Assembly: GCA_037176885.1 (NCBI GenBank)
Contig: JAWWNJ010000104.1
Location: 248,001 to 312,000 of the forward strand
DNA from: Favolaschia claudopus
Taxonomy: Eukaryota > Basidiomycota > Agaricomycetes > Agaricales > Mycenaceae
Direction of reading: 5' to 3'
DNA: 64,000 bases
Of the stretch, positions 11,466 through 21,628 are shown in pieces. The number at the start of each line of letters is the position of its first letter. The stretch's first letter is position 1. Position numbers and translations under genes: made by a program. The notes under the pieces were generated by a model, which was given only the letters and a program-made list of their open reading frames with translations, made no database searches and was not told the DNA's origin.

Positions 11466-13220
11466 ATGGCCCCGACGCAACTGGGGCTTCTCTCCACAGC
11501 AGAGGCCGCTGCACATCTTACTACCTTGCCACCCGACATTCTGGACCTAATATTCCAGCTCCTGTACGATGCTTGGCTGGTCGACTTACATCGCAAATTC
11601 GGTGGACACTCAGGTAGTCACGTCCGATTCAACTACGAAAGATGCCAAGGAGAGTTTCTGTTCGCGGTGTCTCTCTCCTGCCGGCATTTACGCGCTCAAA
11701 CTATGCGATGGATATTTCGTGAGGTTTATAACTGGGAGACCTCGCGCGGGAGGGTTTGGCCGCAATCAATATGGCCATACATCAAGTAAGTGTACTACTC
11801 CACATCTGCCAGTGTACAACACCTCAGCTATCTTCACAGAATCGTTCATCTCAGGGATCGTACCGCACGGACTTCGAGACCACTCGAGCTATCCGTGGAA
11901 ACCATCCGTTCGCTCCCAGTGATGTTGTCCCTGGTCAAAGCCACGATCCGTCTCGAAGCTTCTATTCCTTCGGGTCTCCTGCAAGCGCTTTCGCTTGCCC
12001 CTGCCTTATTGCGTCTTGAGATCTTTCAAGCACGCTTCGACGGAGAGTTTCCCTCTTGCACGCTTCCCTTTCCATGTCTGGAAACTCTGCTAATCTCAAT
12101 TTGCGGATTCGCGGCTGTCGCTGGTCAGAACCACGTAGATCGCATTAAACAAGCCAACAACGTTCACTCTCTTCTCGGAGCCGTAAGCAGTCGCCTCAGC
12201 GAGCTGCGAATCTCCGGGGACTTGATATCGCAGGCATTCCCCTCGCTCCAATGGTCGCACATCCGTACGTTTGCGATTACGGAGCATAAGCCAACTCCGT
12301 ACATCACTCTCTCCCACCTTATATCCAAAATGCCTTCGCTTCGCGACCTCCAAGTTCTCTATACTGCAGAGGTACCTCCTGACCGCGTCGCCCCGGTGTT
12401 TCCGTCGTTTCATTTGGGGGACTCGGACTCTCAATCTGCTTTAACATCTTGTCACCTGCTTTCGACCGCTACTCTGGGAAATATACTTCCTGGTGATCCC
12501 GTTTTGACCCAGCTTCCAGCTAGCTTGCGCTGCCTTCACCTTCGTGCACCCGTCGACCCATTCGATACCAAAGCAGGATTCCCACAGCACGCCTATTTTC
12601 CGTTGAACGAGCATGCATTGACAGAGGCGCTTCATCAGCTTCGATACCTTCCTGACCTCGTCGACTTTTCTATAGACCTCGATTTCTTTGTTACTGCTCC
12701 GCTGATTCAGCAGATTGCCTCAGCGCTGCCGCAACTAGAGGTCCTCGAGTTCAGCCTTCCTCGATTCTTATCTGTCCGTTCCCCTCGTCGGTTCCAAGAA
12801 AAAGACCGTGATGTGAGTCTAGTTCTCTCCTTTCTTTGCCCTTTTGTGACGTTCTCCTTCTGCAATGTGCAGCCCGCTATCCTCACCGCCTTAAACCTGT
12901 TCCCGCGCCTGCGCCATTTGCGCATCACCGTGAACTTCCCAAGAACGATTTCGGATCTCCATCATTCGCGGGAGGTCACTGCTCGATGGTTACTTGCGGG
13001 GGTTCCTACACTTGAAAGAGTGTCATTTGCCTCTCATGCAAATATGTACCTCGTCGGCTTCGAGACGCGGTCCTGGGATACGTGGGATCATAGTGTTTTT
13101 GATTTACACTGGGTGTCTCCGCCGCCCACGCCGCCGCCGAAAGTCGGTGGCGGTCACGCGACCTGGGAGATATGTCCGGATGGTACGCGTGTTCTGCGAG
13201 AGCCAAAGGTAAATAGGTAG
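11466..13220 (+). CDS. F-box/LRR-like protein, three exons
   Basis: Exons 11466-11785, 11840-12812 and 12873-13220 give 546 aa. Intron 1 (54 nt, gtaagt...cacag) falls inside a Lys codon and removes an immediate stop. Intron 2 (60 nt, gtgagt...tgcag) is in phase 0 and contains no stop, so it could also be read through, but the consensus sites and pyrimidine tract favour splicing. Residues 15-35 hold the F-box core (LTTLPPDILDLIFQLLYDAW), followed by a conserved SLSCRHLRAQTMRWIF segment. The rest carries leucine-rich strands such as LVDFSIDLDFF and LRHLRITVNF. This is a different F-box subfamily from the KYPVLTLP group. The likely role is substrate receptor in an SCF ubiquitin ligase. Confidence 0.85.
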
Positions 13221-13983
13221 CGCGCTGCACATTAAACATTTACGCTGAACATCACCGAGTTTGTATGTCTCGCAACATGTAGTGAATTTCCGATAAACGA
13301 TAAGCTATCATACGTCCGTGTTTAGTTTTTGAAGTACGCCGACAGATTTTCCGAGGTCAGTGCTCACAAGGAGCCGAGGATGTAGGTAAAACCGCTTTCC
13401 AATCGAGCTAAATATATTTAGAAGCAGCACCGCCACGTTGATTGACAGGATACTCAACGCCAGCGTCCGAAAAAGGAAGTTTTGCTCAGGTTTCCGATGG
13501 AGAAGCACGAAATTCGCCGGAGAGGAGGATATTATTGCATAATATATCTTGCAACATCTGAAAAAATATTTTGATGAGTATGATTCCGGGAAGCCTGCTT
13601 AAATTCGAAGGATGATATGGAGTCATTCCTAACACGGCGCGAAAAGGCGTGGTGTCAGTGTTTAGCTAAACGAGGTTGGATAGTGCAACTCGGATTCAGC
13701 TTGACTAGAGCAATCTATCTTTGGCTGTCACAGGATAAATACAGCCTGACTAAAGACGATCATGAGCCCAAATTCAAGTGTGTGATCTAAATTAATTGTA
13801 TAGCGTACCCACCTACAAGTATCTCAATCCCAAAAAATGTTGGCATAGGCTTGCGACTTTGGGGTAGTTTGCATGCAGTCAGATGTACTAATACGCCCAC
13901 GAGCGCGGAATGACTTCATAGATGCAAGAGTCGGTGGAGGGTGTAAAAATAATAAAAATTAGACGCGATTACAAAATAACTCA
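13221..13983. other. Intergenic, no gene seen
   Basis: AT-rich DNA between two genes whose 3' ends face each other. No ORF of interest and no repeat seen. Confidence 0.5.
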
Positions 13984-15123
13984 TCATCGAGCCGACACGA
14001 TAATAGAATGAATATCGGGAAACGCGTCCCGGTAGGTCCCTTCGGTAGACCTCGAATTGGTGACACGTAGCTCACTGAGCATGCATCGAGACTTCGCCAG
14101 GAATGCTTTCAGCAGAGTTACGCAGTCAGAGTCGGAGGACCGAAGAAATCCTTCAGGTATTTCCAAGCGCAGAAGAGCCGAGGTGATGAGGCATTGGAAG
14201 AAGGGAACATCGACCAAGCCAAACTCTGCCTTGAAAACCAAGGTTTCCAGATGCAACAACGAAATATCTGTATAAGGGTCCTGGGCAGCCTCCTCCGTAT
14301 TCCATGGTGCAATCAACCGAAGGGTACAGTTGACAAGGTTGGGTGTTTCCTGCAAGATTGAGATGCAGTCCCCGACGAGACATTGCAATTGAAGAGACGT
14401 CAATTGCGACCAGGGAAGCTCGACATTGCGGCCCTCCCCGTCGCTGAGAACGACGCTGCGCAAAAGGGGTGCATCGTGGACAACCAGGGGGCCATACAAG
14501 ACATCCTCTTCTATGTCCACGGTCATATCCAGGGTACGAAGAAGCGGCATCGTCAGCCCTGCTATTTCAAGGAGATGATCGGACTCGCTAATCCCCATCG
14601 TGAGGTGCTCCCAGCGATGGCAATGGCGGCAAACATCCTGAAAAAAGTCGAACGCATTGTAAACATGCATGTCGGAGGCATGTATGGAGAGGGGGAGACA
14701 GCCAGATCTGTCCAGCCATAATCGAGCTAATGCAGGGCCCCCTTCGTGTGACGGCAATAGGTGGAAAGGGAATCCGATCTGCATGGCCCGCCATAGAGCA
14801 GGTGTGGTGATGGCGACGCTGTACCATTCACGACAGACGAGCATGAGACATGTGGGTGAATATTTGCCTATGAACGGCGGAGAGTCCGGATATGGGGGAA
14901 GGAAATGGAGGAAAATTTCGGAGAGGATTTCCAGCGGTAGGGTCAAGATTGGGGGATGAGTGGAAGGCTCCAATGTAGTCCAAATAGATTCCAGGGTTGA
15001 GATTTCCAGAGGTTTTGCTATCCGGAGCGCCTCAAGTTCCGGGATGAGTTCGGTGGCGTTGTCCGTTAAACTCAGTGGGATATTTGCTACTTCAGTTGAG
15101 GCCGGCATAATCAGCGAGGCCAA
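13984..15123 (-). CDS. F-box protein, divergent family copy 2
   Basis: Intronless, 379 aa from the ATG at 15123. The N-terminus (residues 1-50) is less clearly coiled-coil than in its relatives. The F-box starts near residue 58 (PPILTLPLEILSEIFLHFLP) and continues through CLMLVCREWYSVAITTPALW to about 112. Leucine-rich C-terminal strands include LLRTLDMTVDI and LTSLQLQCLVG. The segment PWSQLTSLQL equals the PWAQLTSLxL signature of the other copies, so common descent is clear. The relic at 4050-4260 matches this copy best. The GTCAC palindrome at 15267-15279 lies 144 bp upstream of the start. Expected role: SCF substrate adaptor. Confidence 0.87.
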   Translation of the reverse strand: MASLIMPASTEVANIPLSLTDNATELIPELEALRIAKPLEISTLESIWTTLEPSTHPPILTLPLEILSEIFLHFLPPYPDSPPFIGKYSPTCLMLVCREWYSVAITTPALWRAMQIGFPFHLLPSHEGGPALARLWLDRSGCLPLSIHASDMHVYNAFDFFQDVCRHCHRWEHLTMGISESDHLLEIAGLTMPLLRTLDMTVDIEEDVLYGPLVVHDAPLLRSVVLSDGEGRNVELPWSQLTSLQLQCLVGDCISILQETPNLVNCTLRLIAPWNTEEAAQDPYTDISLLHLETLVFKAEFGLVDVPFFQCLITSALLRLEIPEGFLRSSDSDCVTLLKAFLAKSRCMLSELRVTNSRSTEGTYRDAFPDIHSIIVSAR

Positions 15124-15266
15124 AGTTCAGGGAGCGGGTTAGACGACCGCACACAGCAGTGATATGTATGGCTGAGTGAGAAACAAGTATGGTGGCAATT
15201 TGGAACAAAGTTTGGAATCCTTTGGATTCTCGATGACAAGCACTGTCACGGTCATTGTCACACTGT

Positions 15267-15279
15267 GTCACAATGTGAC
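15267..15279. promoter_or_regulatory. GTCACAATGTGAC palindrome
   Basis: A near-perfect inverted repeat (GTCACA / TGTGAC), preceded by two further GTCAC half sites at about 15245-15262. It lies upstream of the F-box gene that starts at 15123. The sequence that follows (gactttagtcttcagac) resembles the DNA after the site at 61989, which suggests shared descent of upstream DNA. Regulatory function is inferred only. Confidence 0.4.
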
Positions 15280-18200
15280 TTTAGTCTTCAGACTTCCATC
15301 CACCTCGTCTATGCCAACGCTGGCGCTGTTCAAGGCAGCAAGTTGAAGGCAACAATAATCGACTCGAACAGCTTTATCTATGATGCCCTTACCCACCGCT
15401 TGAGGCCACAGCAGTTCAATTTCAAAAGCAATTGGCGTGTTTTCGGAGTCGAGTCTACTTATGCGAAGGCAGCGAAGTACGAACAGTTGTGGCCAGCCCC
15501 AGCGATTGCGTGCCCTCCAAGAGTCAGCTGGAACTCTCTAAAACCATTTTACATTTTCTCTCGATCCCCGAGCTGTACATCGAATGCTTGAAAGATCTTG
15601 CACCAGTACAGCACAACGCTTCGGCTTGACAATCACACACGCCAAAAAGCGGTCGCCTGTCGAAACTTTGCGAAGTGCATGAACTGAAAACCGATGAATT
15701 AATTGCATCATGTGAGCGTCTTTGTCGCGATCGGTGCGTCAGATTGCATCTTTTCATCCCTCTTCCTCCAGCTAACCCGCGCTTGCACAGCCATTCGTGA
15801 CTACATAGGTTGCAAGATACATATTAGTTTGACCCTACTCGCCAGTGGCAGCCGCATTGTCGATAACTCAAGGACAATCAAGACTCGGTCTATTCTTGAG
15901 TCTTCCCAAGTCTATTCTTGAGTCTTCCCAAGTCTGCGTCGACCTCCTCTGTTACAACGCCGTGAGTTTCACAAATTCAAGTTGCTGAACAAATCAGGTG
16001 AGCTCGTCATCTCAGTTCTTTCTTCGTCTTTCGACAAGGACGATTCACTCGTGGGCTTCGTAAATTCGCTATCCTACTTTTCTCATGCGTGTCCAGAACG
16101 AATACTGACACGCTACTTTCCATAGTTTCATATCGACGTCCCGTCACCATACAGCTCTTCGGCGATGACATCACGCGACCGGGGTCGTTGTGGGTACGCT
16201 TGGGAATGGGCGGATGCCTGGGCGCGTGAGGGCGGAGGAGGAAACGGAGAAACAGCCGTCGCGATCGCAAGCCCCACCCTCGCACCCTACGGTGCAGCTC
16301 AATCACGCAATTTACGTTCTCGGCTAGTCCCCGCACTTGTGCGCCCGATGGCGAATACGTCGAGCATGTCGAGGTCGGCGATATGACTCATGAGCGGGAG
16401 ATGGATCCACCGGCACGTTCTTACAGCTCACCACAACGAAAGACGTCGAGAGGAGAGTTCATGCGACAGCGCCATGCATCCGCTCGACGCTCCCATCCAC
16501 TCCATACGCTTGCGACGACATGAAGCTTGCAAGCACGAATGAATGCACAGTCCAGCCGTTGCGATGTACGCACCCTTCGACACACCCCGTTCTAGCGGCA
16601 CAGCAGGTCTTTGGCCTTGGGTACATCGAAACGTGGCGAGACGTCGGGTCGCGCTATTGGGTCAGTCCTCACGGTCAGCTTTTTCTCTCGTCTTCAGTCA
16701 TTTTCACTGTTCTGATACCTGAATGCTTACAGGCACTGGGATACATTGAATGCCGTCGTCCATCGTCCAGCGCCGATTCGTCACGAGGAGAGCTTGACTA
16801 CATCGAACTCTCAGACATGTATCCGTGAGGAGGGATGGCGTGGAGAACCTGGGTCGGGAATTCGTTCTTTCAGGCGGACACCGTCTATCTTGGCAGCCAT
16901 GAAGTGAGTCGAGCGCGCCAACCGCTCGCTCCATATTTACCTTCGTTCTGGTTCCCCCGCACGACGACCAGTCAACACCATCGCGCCACACCTCTTATCT
17001 GCACATAGCCGAGAGTTCTTGGTCGCCGACACTCCATTTCAAGTTAGGTGTTACCCCAAGCGAGCCGTAGGGTCGCCGCTACGGTCAGCTTTGTCTCTTC
17101 ATCTACTCTTCACGGCGCTGATATGAGAATTATAGATTTCTATCTTCAATGCGAGAAGTCCTGCAGGTCTCACCCTGCCCCGCGTCTCTAGCTTCCGCAC
17201 CCGAAAACGGTTTTCGTGTTTTCTTCCGCCGCCCGTCTGGCCTGCATCCGCCGCCGCCGCCGACGTCACGGTATCTCCCCAAGCTCGCCTTAGCACATAC
17301 ACCCCTCTCTGTGGCGTCAGCTTCACCCACCGTCACCTCACATCTGCGGGGGCGGGCTACCGTGGTCCCTGTTCATGCACCTCAGGAGATAAAGAAGCTT
17401 ACGCCGCGTCCGTTCGATGAACGACTCTTCCCTTCAATCTTTCCGTCGTATCACAGCGGCTCGGAACAAGCTCACAGGCGGACGCGTATGTCCCATTCAT
17501 CAGCGATGGGCCAGAACGGAGGCAATCGTAAGACGGGTACGACGGGGTTTCTAGCACGCAGCTGTACCTCAACGGAGCTGTGATGCGGATTGGGGAAGCT
17601 CAGAACGATTCCTCGTCATGCCGGGCCAGGAAGACAGCAACATCCCATGCAGCTTTTACGAACCTAGTCTAGCTGGCCTTTGGCTTTGCGCTATCCAAGA
17701 CTCTTTGCGCTATTGGCGCGGTTCTCTACCCTCAGCCCTTCTGACTGGCTTCCGTTTGAAGAGCGAGGCTGGTGGCGTAGTTCTGGCATTTCGGTGTTGT
17801 AGGATGTCGTCCTGAGTGAAAATTCGCCTGGCAGCGGTCGCGTCTGCCTGGGCATGTGAGCGTGGTGCTGCGCTTTCATCCACGACATTGACGAGGAGAC
17901 GCTTTCTTGGGGATTGCACTACGGTCTCCCGTCCGGGAAAAATGGGGCGCGCGCTCGCCACGCACGCTTTCGACTTGATAGGGTTTCGATGAGACCAATG
18001 AACCCTCCTCCTTTTGTCATCTTGCTTCTCAATGATTCGGCCCTCGTGCACTCCCGCCTTCCAAGAACGCGCGCGCGTATGTATGACCTGGATTTTGACG
18101 GGGTCAGCTCGGGCATGCTTTTCTTTCGCGTATCATTCGGCGTTCTCGTATGGCGATGCGAGCTCGGGCTCGTCGTCTGCTGCTGCCATTAGTGGTCCCA

Positions 18201-18732
18201 CACCCATCAATCCAGCTAAATGAAATGAATTGGCTCCCTGCGTGCGGTCTGAGAGGACGTTGTTGCGGCATCGATCGCGTGATGGACATCGCCCTACGCC
18301 CTCTTTTCACTCGGAATCTGTTCCGAGCGTGAAGCGTCCCGCAGGCCGCTATACCATCGCCATAGGTCTCATCGGCGCGAGTTTCGAAAGCTGCTTCTGT
18401 TGAGAGCTTTGAAACGCGCTTGAACCGCTGCTCCGTGTCAGCACTCGCAGCAGGTATTGAAACAACTTCTCATGCGGGGTCGCCATGGGAGGTGGACACC
18501 TATGACTAGGACACGTCCGCTGACCTCAGAAGACGCCGTCTCCTGCTGGAGTGCTCTATCAAAACCTATCTGCCTATGTACATATCGTGTAATATTTTTC
18601 TTCGCTTGCTATGTTGTAGTATGTACAGGTCGCGTTTGTTATGACGAGTATATACGTTAACTTTCAGCGCTCAGTGGCAGGGAATCAAATAGTGAGTCGG
18701 TATTGCAAGCCTGGCCCAACTTCCTACTTCCT
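15280..18732. other. 3.4-kb gene-poor stretch
   Basis: No gene recognised on either strand. Frames near 15290-15630 and 17150-17580 have no domain and no splice context. A weak resemblance exists between about 16665-16715 and 17080-17130 (both contain acggtcagctt followed by a pyrimidine-rich run), perhaps an old duplication. Confidence 0.4.
15889..15932 (+). repeat. 22-bp unit in perfect tandem duplication
   Basis: The unit tctattcttgagtcttccca plus ag occurs twice head to tail with no mismatch. It is a minor local duplication with no coding context. Confidence 0.85.
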
Positions 18733-19836
18733 TCATTCATCCGCTATAGCGAGACTAAGCGAGTCAACCGCTTTATCATCTCCGTCTGGTGCAGGCAGTC
18801 CGCAAACAATATTCGGTATGGATGGAAAGGCTTTGCGGTAAGACTCAAGCGGAGTCGATGTGGACATGATGGACAGACTGTCGAGTTTGCATTCAGACTT
18901 GGAGATGAAAGCCTGCAATATATTGATGGGGTCGTCATCTTCAAGGAATCGTTCTCGAAGTCGAAGACTTCGAAGAGCCGGGGCAATGAGAGTGTTGAGA
19001 AATTCCGGACACGATTCACGTGAATCGAGATCGCAGGTTTGCAAGCACAACAATCGGATCTCTGGAATGTGGACACCGTCACCAGTTCCATCAATGTCAA
19101 GCGACAAGTACACCAGATTTGGCGTTTGCGGCAGAATGGGCCCCAGCTCATCCATATATGCACTTTCCAGTGAAAGGGAAGTCAGTTGCGCCCATGGAAG
19201 AGCAACATTGCCTATAGCGAATAGGCTAAGATGGACTGTTCGCAACAGCGGCATATCCCCGCACACAATAGGATCCATAGTGTCATCAGCGTGCAGGTAG
19301 AGTTGTCGGAGCAGCGGCATCGCGTTCGACAACATCTGTGAATCGACGTCTTGAAGCATCAGAACAACATGCTCCCAGCGCGCTGTTTCAGGAATGAGGG
19401 ATGGTAGAGCTGGTGAAGTGCCCAGATAGTTGTTGACATGAACGGAAAGAGGCAAAGACTTCGACCTTCTCATCCACGTTTCGGCTATATCTCCTTGGAC
19501 TTCCCGTGACTGGAGCTGTTCGTCGATGACGATCGTCCGCCATAGCTGCGGGGTGGCAAGCGCGATTTCTCGCCACTTTCGACAAATGTGAGTCAATATA
19601 GTGGGGGAGGAGGATCCAGCGAGCGGCGGTGGATGGGGGTACGGGGGGATGAACCGAAGGAAGATCTCGGATATGATTTCGTTGGGCAGGGTCAAGACTG
19701 GATACCTGTACGCGTCGAGTCGGCTCTGCACAGGGTCTTTTTCTGTTTGCAAAGCAGAGAGAGCTTGTTGGAGTTTCAGAATTTCAGTTTCCAGAACCAG
19801 GATGCGACGCCGGTCAGCTTCGAGGGAAGCGAGCAT
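18733..19836 (-). CDS. F-box protein, coiled-coil N-terminus (family copy 3)
   Basis: Intronless, 367 aa, ATG at 19836. Residues 1-42 form a coiled coil (MLASLEADRRRILVLETEIL). The F-box runs from about 44 to 103 (YRYPVLTLPNEIISEIFLRF; then LTHICRKWREIALATPQLWR). The remainder is leucine rich (LPWAQLTSLSLESAY). The closest relative in the window is the copy at 58199, whose protein starts with nearly the same 30 residues; upstream DNA is also shared in part. It is divergent from the copy at 20525, with about 690 bp between the two starts. Likely an SCF adaptor with unknown substrate. Confidence 0.9.
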   Translation of the reverse strand: MLASLEADRRRILVLETEILKLQQALSALQTEKDPVQSRLDAYRYPVLTLPNEIISEIFLRFIPPYPHPPPLAGSSSPTILTHICRKWREIALATPQLWRTIVIDEQLQSREVQGDIAETWMRRSKSLPLSVHVNNYLGTSPALPSLIPETARWEHVVLMLQDVDSQMLSNAMPLLRQLYLHADDTMDPIVCGDMPLLRTVHLSLFAIGNVALPWAQLTSLSLESAYMDELGPILPQTPNLVYLSLDIDGTGDGVHIPEIRLLCLQTCDLDSRESCPEFLNTLIAPALRSLRLRERFLEDDDPINILQAFISKSECKLDSLSIMSTSTPLESYRKAFPSIPNIVCGLPAPDGDDKAVDSLSLAIADE

Positions 19837-20524
19837 TATATTGGGAGATTCTGAGTTAAAATCTTAAGAACTCAGTAGGTAGCTGTATAGTAGACTGCTC
19901 GCAAGTGCAACGCACATTAATTACCTCGTCTTTTTAGCTCGCCAGAAGGGAGATCTCGGTAGTTTCAGGTGAATCTTCAGAAATTGGACCCTCAGGACTC
20001 TTGAAAATTTGCTGACGCGACCATTCGTCAAATAACGTGTTTAATACTGTGAAGACCCGAACCTAGGGAGTCAAAAACCTGTATAGTCGGAGATCCAGGT
20101 CTATTTGATGCCTCCTCCGCGTTTTGGCGAGTTATGAGATTGGGTTGCTGGGCGAGAGGAAATTGCGAAGTCACGTTGTGACATTGTCACGGCCTCCGAC
20201 CTCTCGAGGCCAACTTGAGTTGTGGCTCCTCAGCTTCATAGTTTGCAGCGGGAACCATAACCACGCTCATTGAATACTCCTGGGCCTGCCAGTGGGTCAG
20301 ATTCTTGCCTTTTTGTTGGGTAATCCTGCCGCGGTCACTTGAGCACTTTCGAAGGCGGAGGCAGTCCGGAGGGAATTTCAAGGTTTGCCAGTTCGTCAAT
20401 ACGTTGTCATCCAGCTCAAGCTCAATAGGATCTACGCGTAGACTGAACAGTTCTCGAGAAGTTGACTACGGTGCGCTATAAATCCAATGCCTTATAACGT
20501 TTGTTGCTGACTGCTTCGCGGTAG
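19837..20524. other. Divergent intergenic region between two F-box copies
   Basis: Contains the GTCAC palindrome at 20170-20182, roughly equidistant (about 335-340 bp) from both starts. The part nearest copy 3, read on the minus strand (about 20035 to 19960), aligns by eye with the upstream DNA of the gene at 58199. No separate gene seen. Confidence 0.5.
20170..20182. promoter_or_regulatory. GTCACGTTGTGAC palindrome
   Basis: GTCAC and GTGAC half sites separated by three bases, with another GTCAC 4 bp downstream. It lies between the divergent F-box genes at 19836 and 20525. Same motif class as 15267, 61989 and the degenerate 4423 site. Confidence 0.4.
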
Positions 20525-21628
20525 ATGGCTTCACGGCAAAGGGAGATCGACCGAGTCCTCCTCGCAGAGAAAAAGGCCGAAATCCGCAATATAGAGGAGC
20601 AGATTCGTCCCCTCCTGCGGTCGCTTTCTGAATTACAAAAAGCCAAAGACAACATACAGAAACGACTCGACGCCTACAAGTACCCCGTGCTAACCCTACC
20701 TGCCGACATCGTCTGCGAGATCTTTCTCCGGACTCTTCCCCCCTACCCCAAGCCGCCACCTCTCGTCGGTTTAGGTTCGCCTACTTCCTTGGCGCAGATC
20801 AGTCGCACATGGCGAGAAATCGCTCTTGCCTATCCTACTCTCTGGAGAGCCGTCAATGTGGAGGTTCACTCCGAACGTGAAAGATATCGATCTGAAGGGC
20901 AAGCTAATTTAGAGGCTTTGTGGTTGGAGAGATCCGCGAGTTGCCCTCTTTCTGTGTACACTGGGTTTTACACCGAGTATCTTGTGCCATCCCCAGTACT
21001 TCATCACCGGGAGCGTTGGGATGACCTAGCAGTAATCATCAAAGGACCCCGTTCAGATCTATTCGGAGAGCCCCTACCTCTTCTCAGTAATCTGTTTATA
21101 CACCTCTTTCTGCCTGGGCGACCTTCCTACCCAACCATTCCCATGCCACCTATGCCCTTGTTGCACACGGCTACCCTCCAGAGCGTCGCGTGCCGAAATA
21201 TCGCCCTGCCATGGGCCCAGTTGACCTCTCTCACGTTACTCGGAAAGTATCCAGATTTCCTCTCGATCTTGCCGCAAACGTCACACTTGGTATTTCTCGA
21301 GCTTCATCTCGGGACATTCAACACTATTATCGGTACGGTTCCTGAGATACCGCTGCTGCATCTAGAAACTTTGGTGATATGCAAGGGCGAGTTTTACCCA
21401 GAGATGCTATGCAGTCTGCGGGTTCCATCTCTCCACACCCTTCACATCGGCGAAGAATTTCTTGGGAAGCGACAAAAATCTATCGAGACACTCCAACGGT
21501 TCATATCTCACTCTGACTGCCAGCTACAAGACCTGTATATATGGTCTTCCGGTGCATCGGACGATCATATACAATCTTACAGCGATGCGTTTCCTTCGAT
21601 ATCCAAAATTGTCATTGACACAAAGTAG
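20525..21628 (+). CDS. F-box protein, coiled-coil N-terminus (family copy 4)
   Basis: Intronless, 367 aa, ATG at 20525. Residues 1-50 are charged and heptad-like (LLAEKKAEIRNIEEQIRPLL). The F-box runs from about 52 to 112 (KYPVLTLPADIVCEIFLRTL; then QISRTWREIALAYPTLWRAV). Here the usual Cys of CRxWREI is replaced by Ser. The C-terminal half has the family strand LPWAQLTSLTLLGKY. It is the most diverged of the coiled-coil copies at the N-terminus. The role would be Skp1 binding and substrate choice in an SCF ligase. Confidence 0.88.
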   Translation: MASRQREIDRVLLAEKKAEIRNIEEQIRPLLRSLSELQKAKDNIQKRLDAYKYPVLTLPADIVCEIFLRTLPPYPKPPPLVGLGSPTSLAQISRTWREIALAYPTLWRAVNVEVHSERERYRSEGQANLEALWLERSASCPLSVYTGFYTEYLVPSPVLHHRERWDDLAVIIKGPRSDLFGEPLPLLSNLFIHLFLPGRPSYPTIPMPPMPLLHTATLQSVACRNIALPWAQLTSLTLLGKYPDFLSILPQTSHLVFLELHLGTFNTIIGTVPEIPLLHLETLVICKGEFYPEMLCSLRVPSLHTLHIGEEFLGKRQKSIETLQRFISHSDCQLQDLYIWSSGASDDHIQSYSDAFPSISKIVIDTK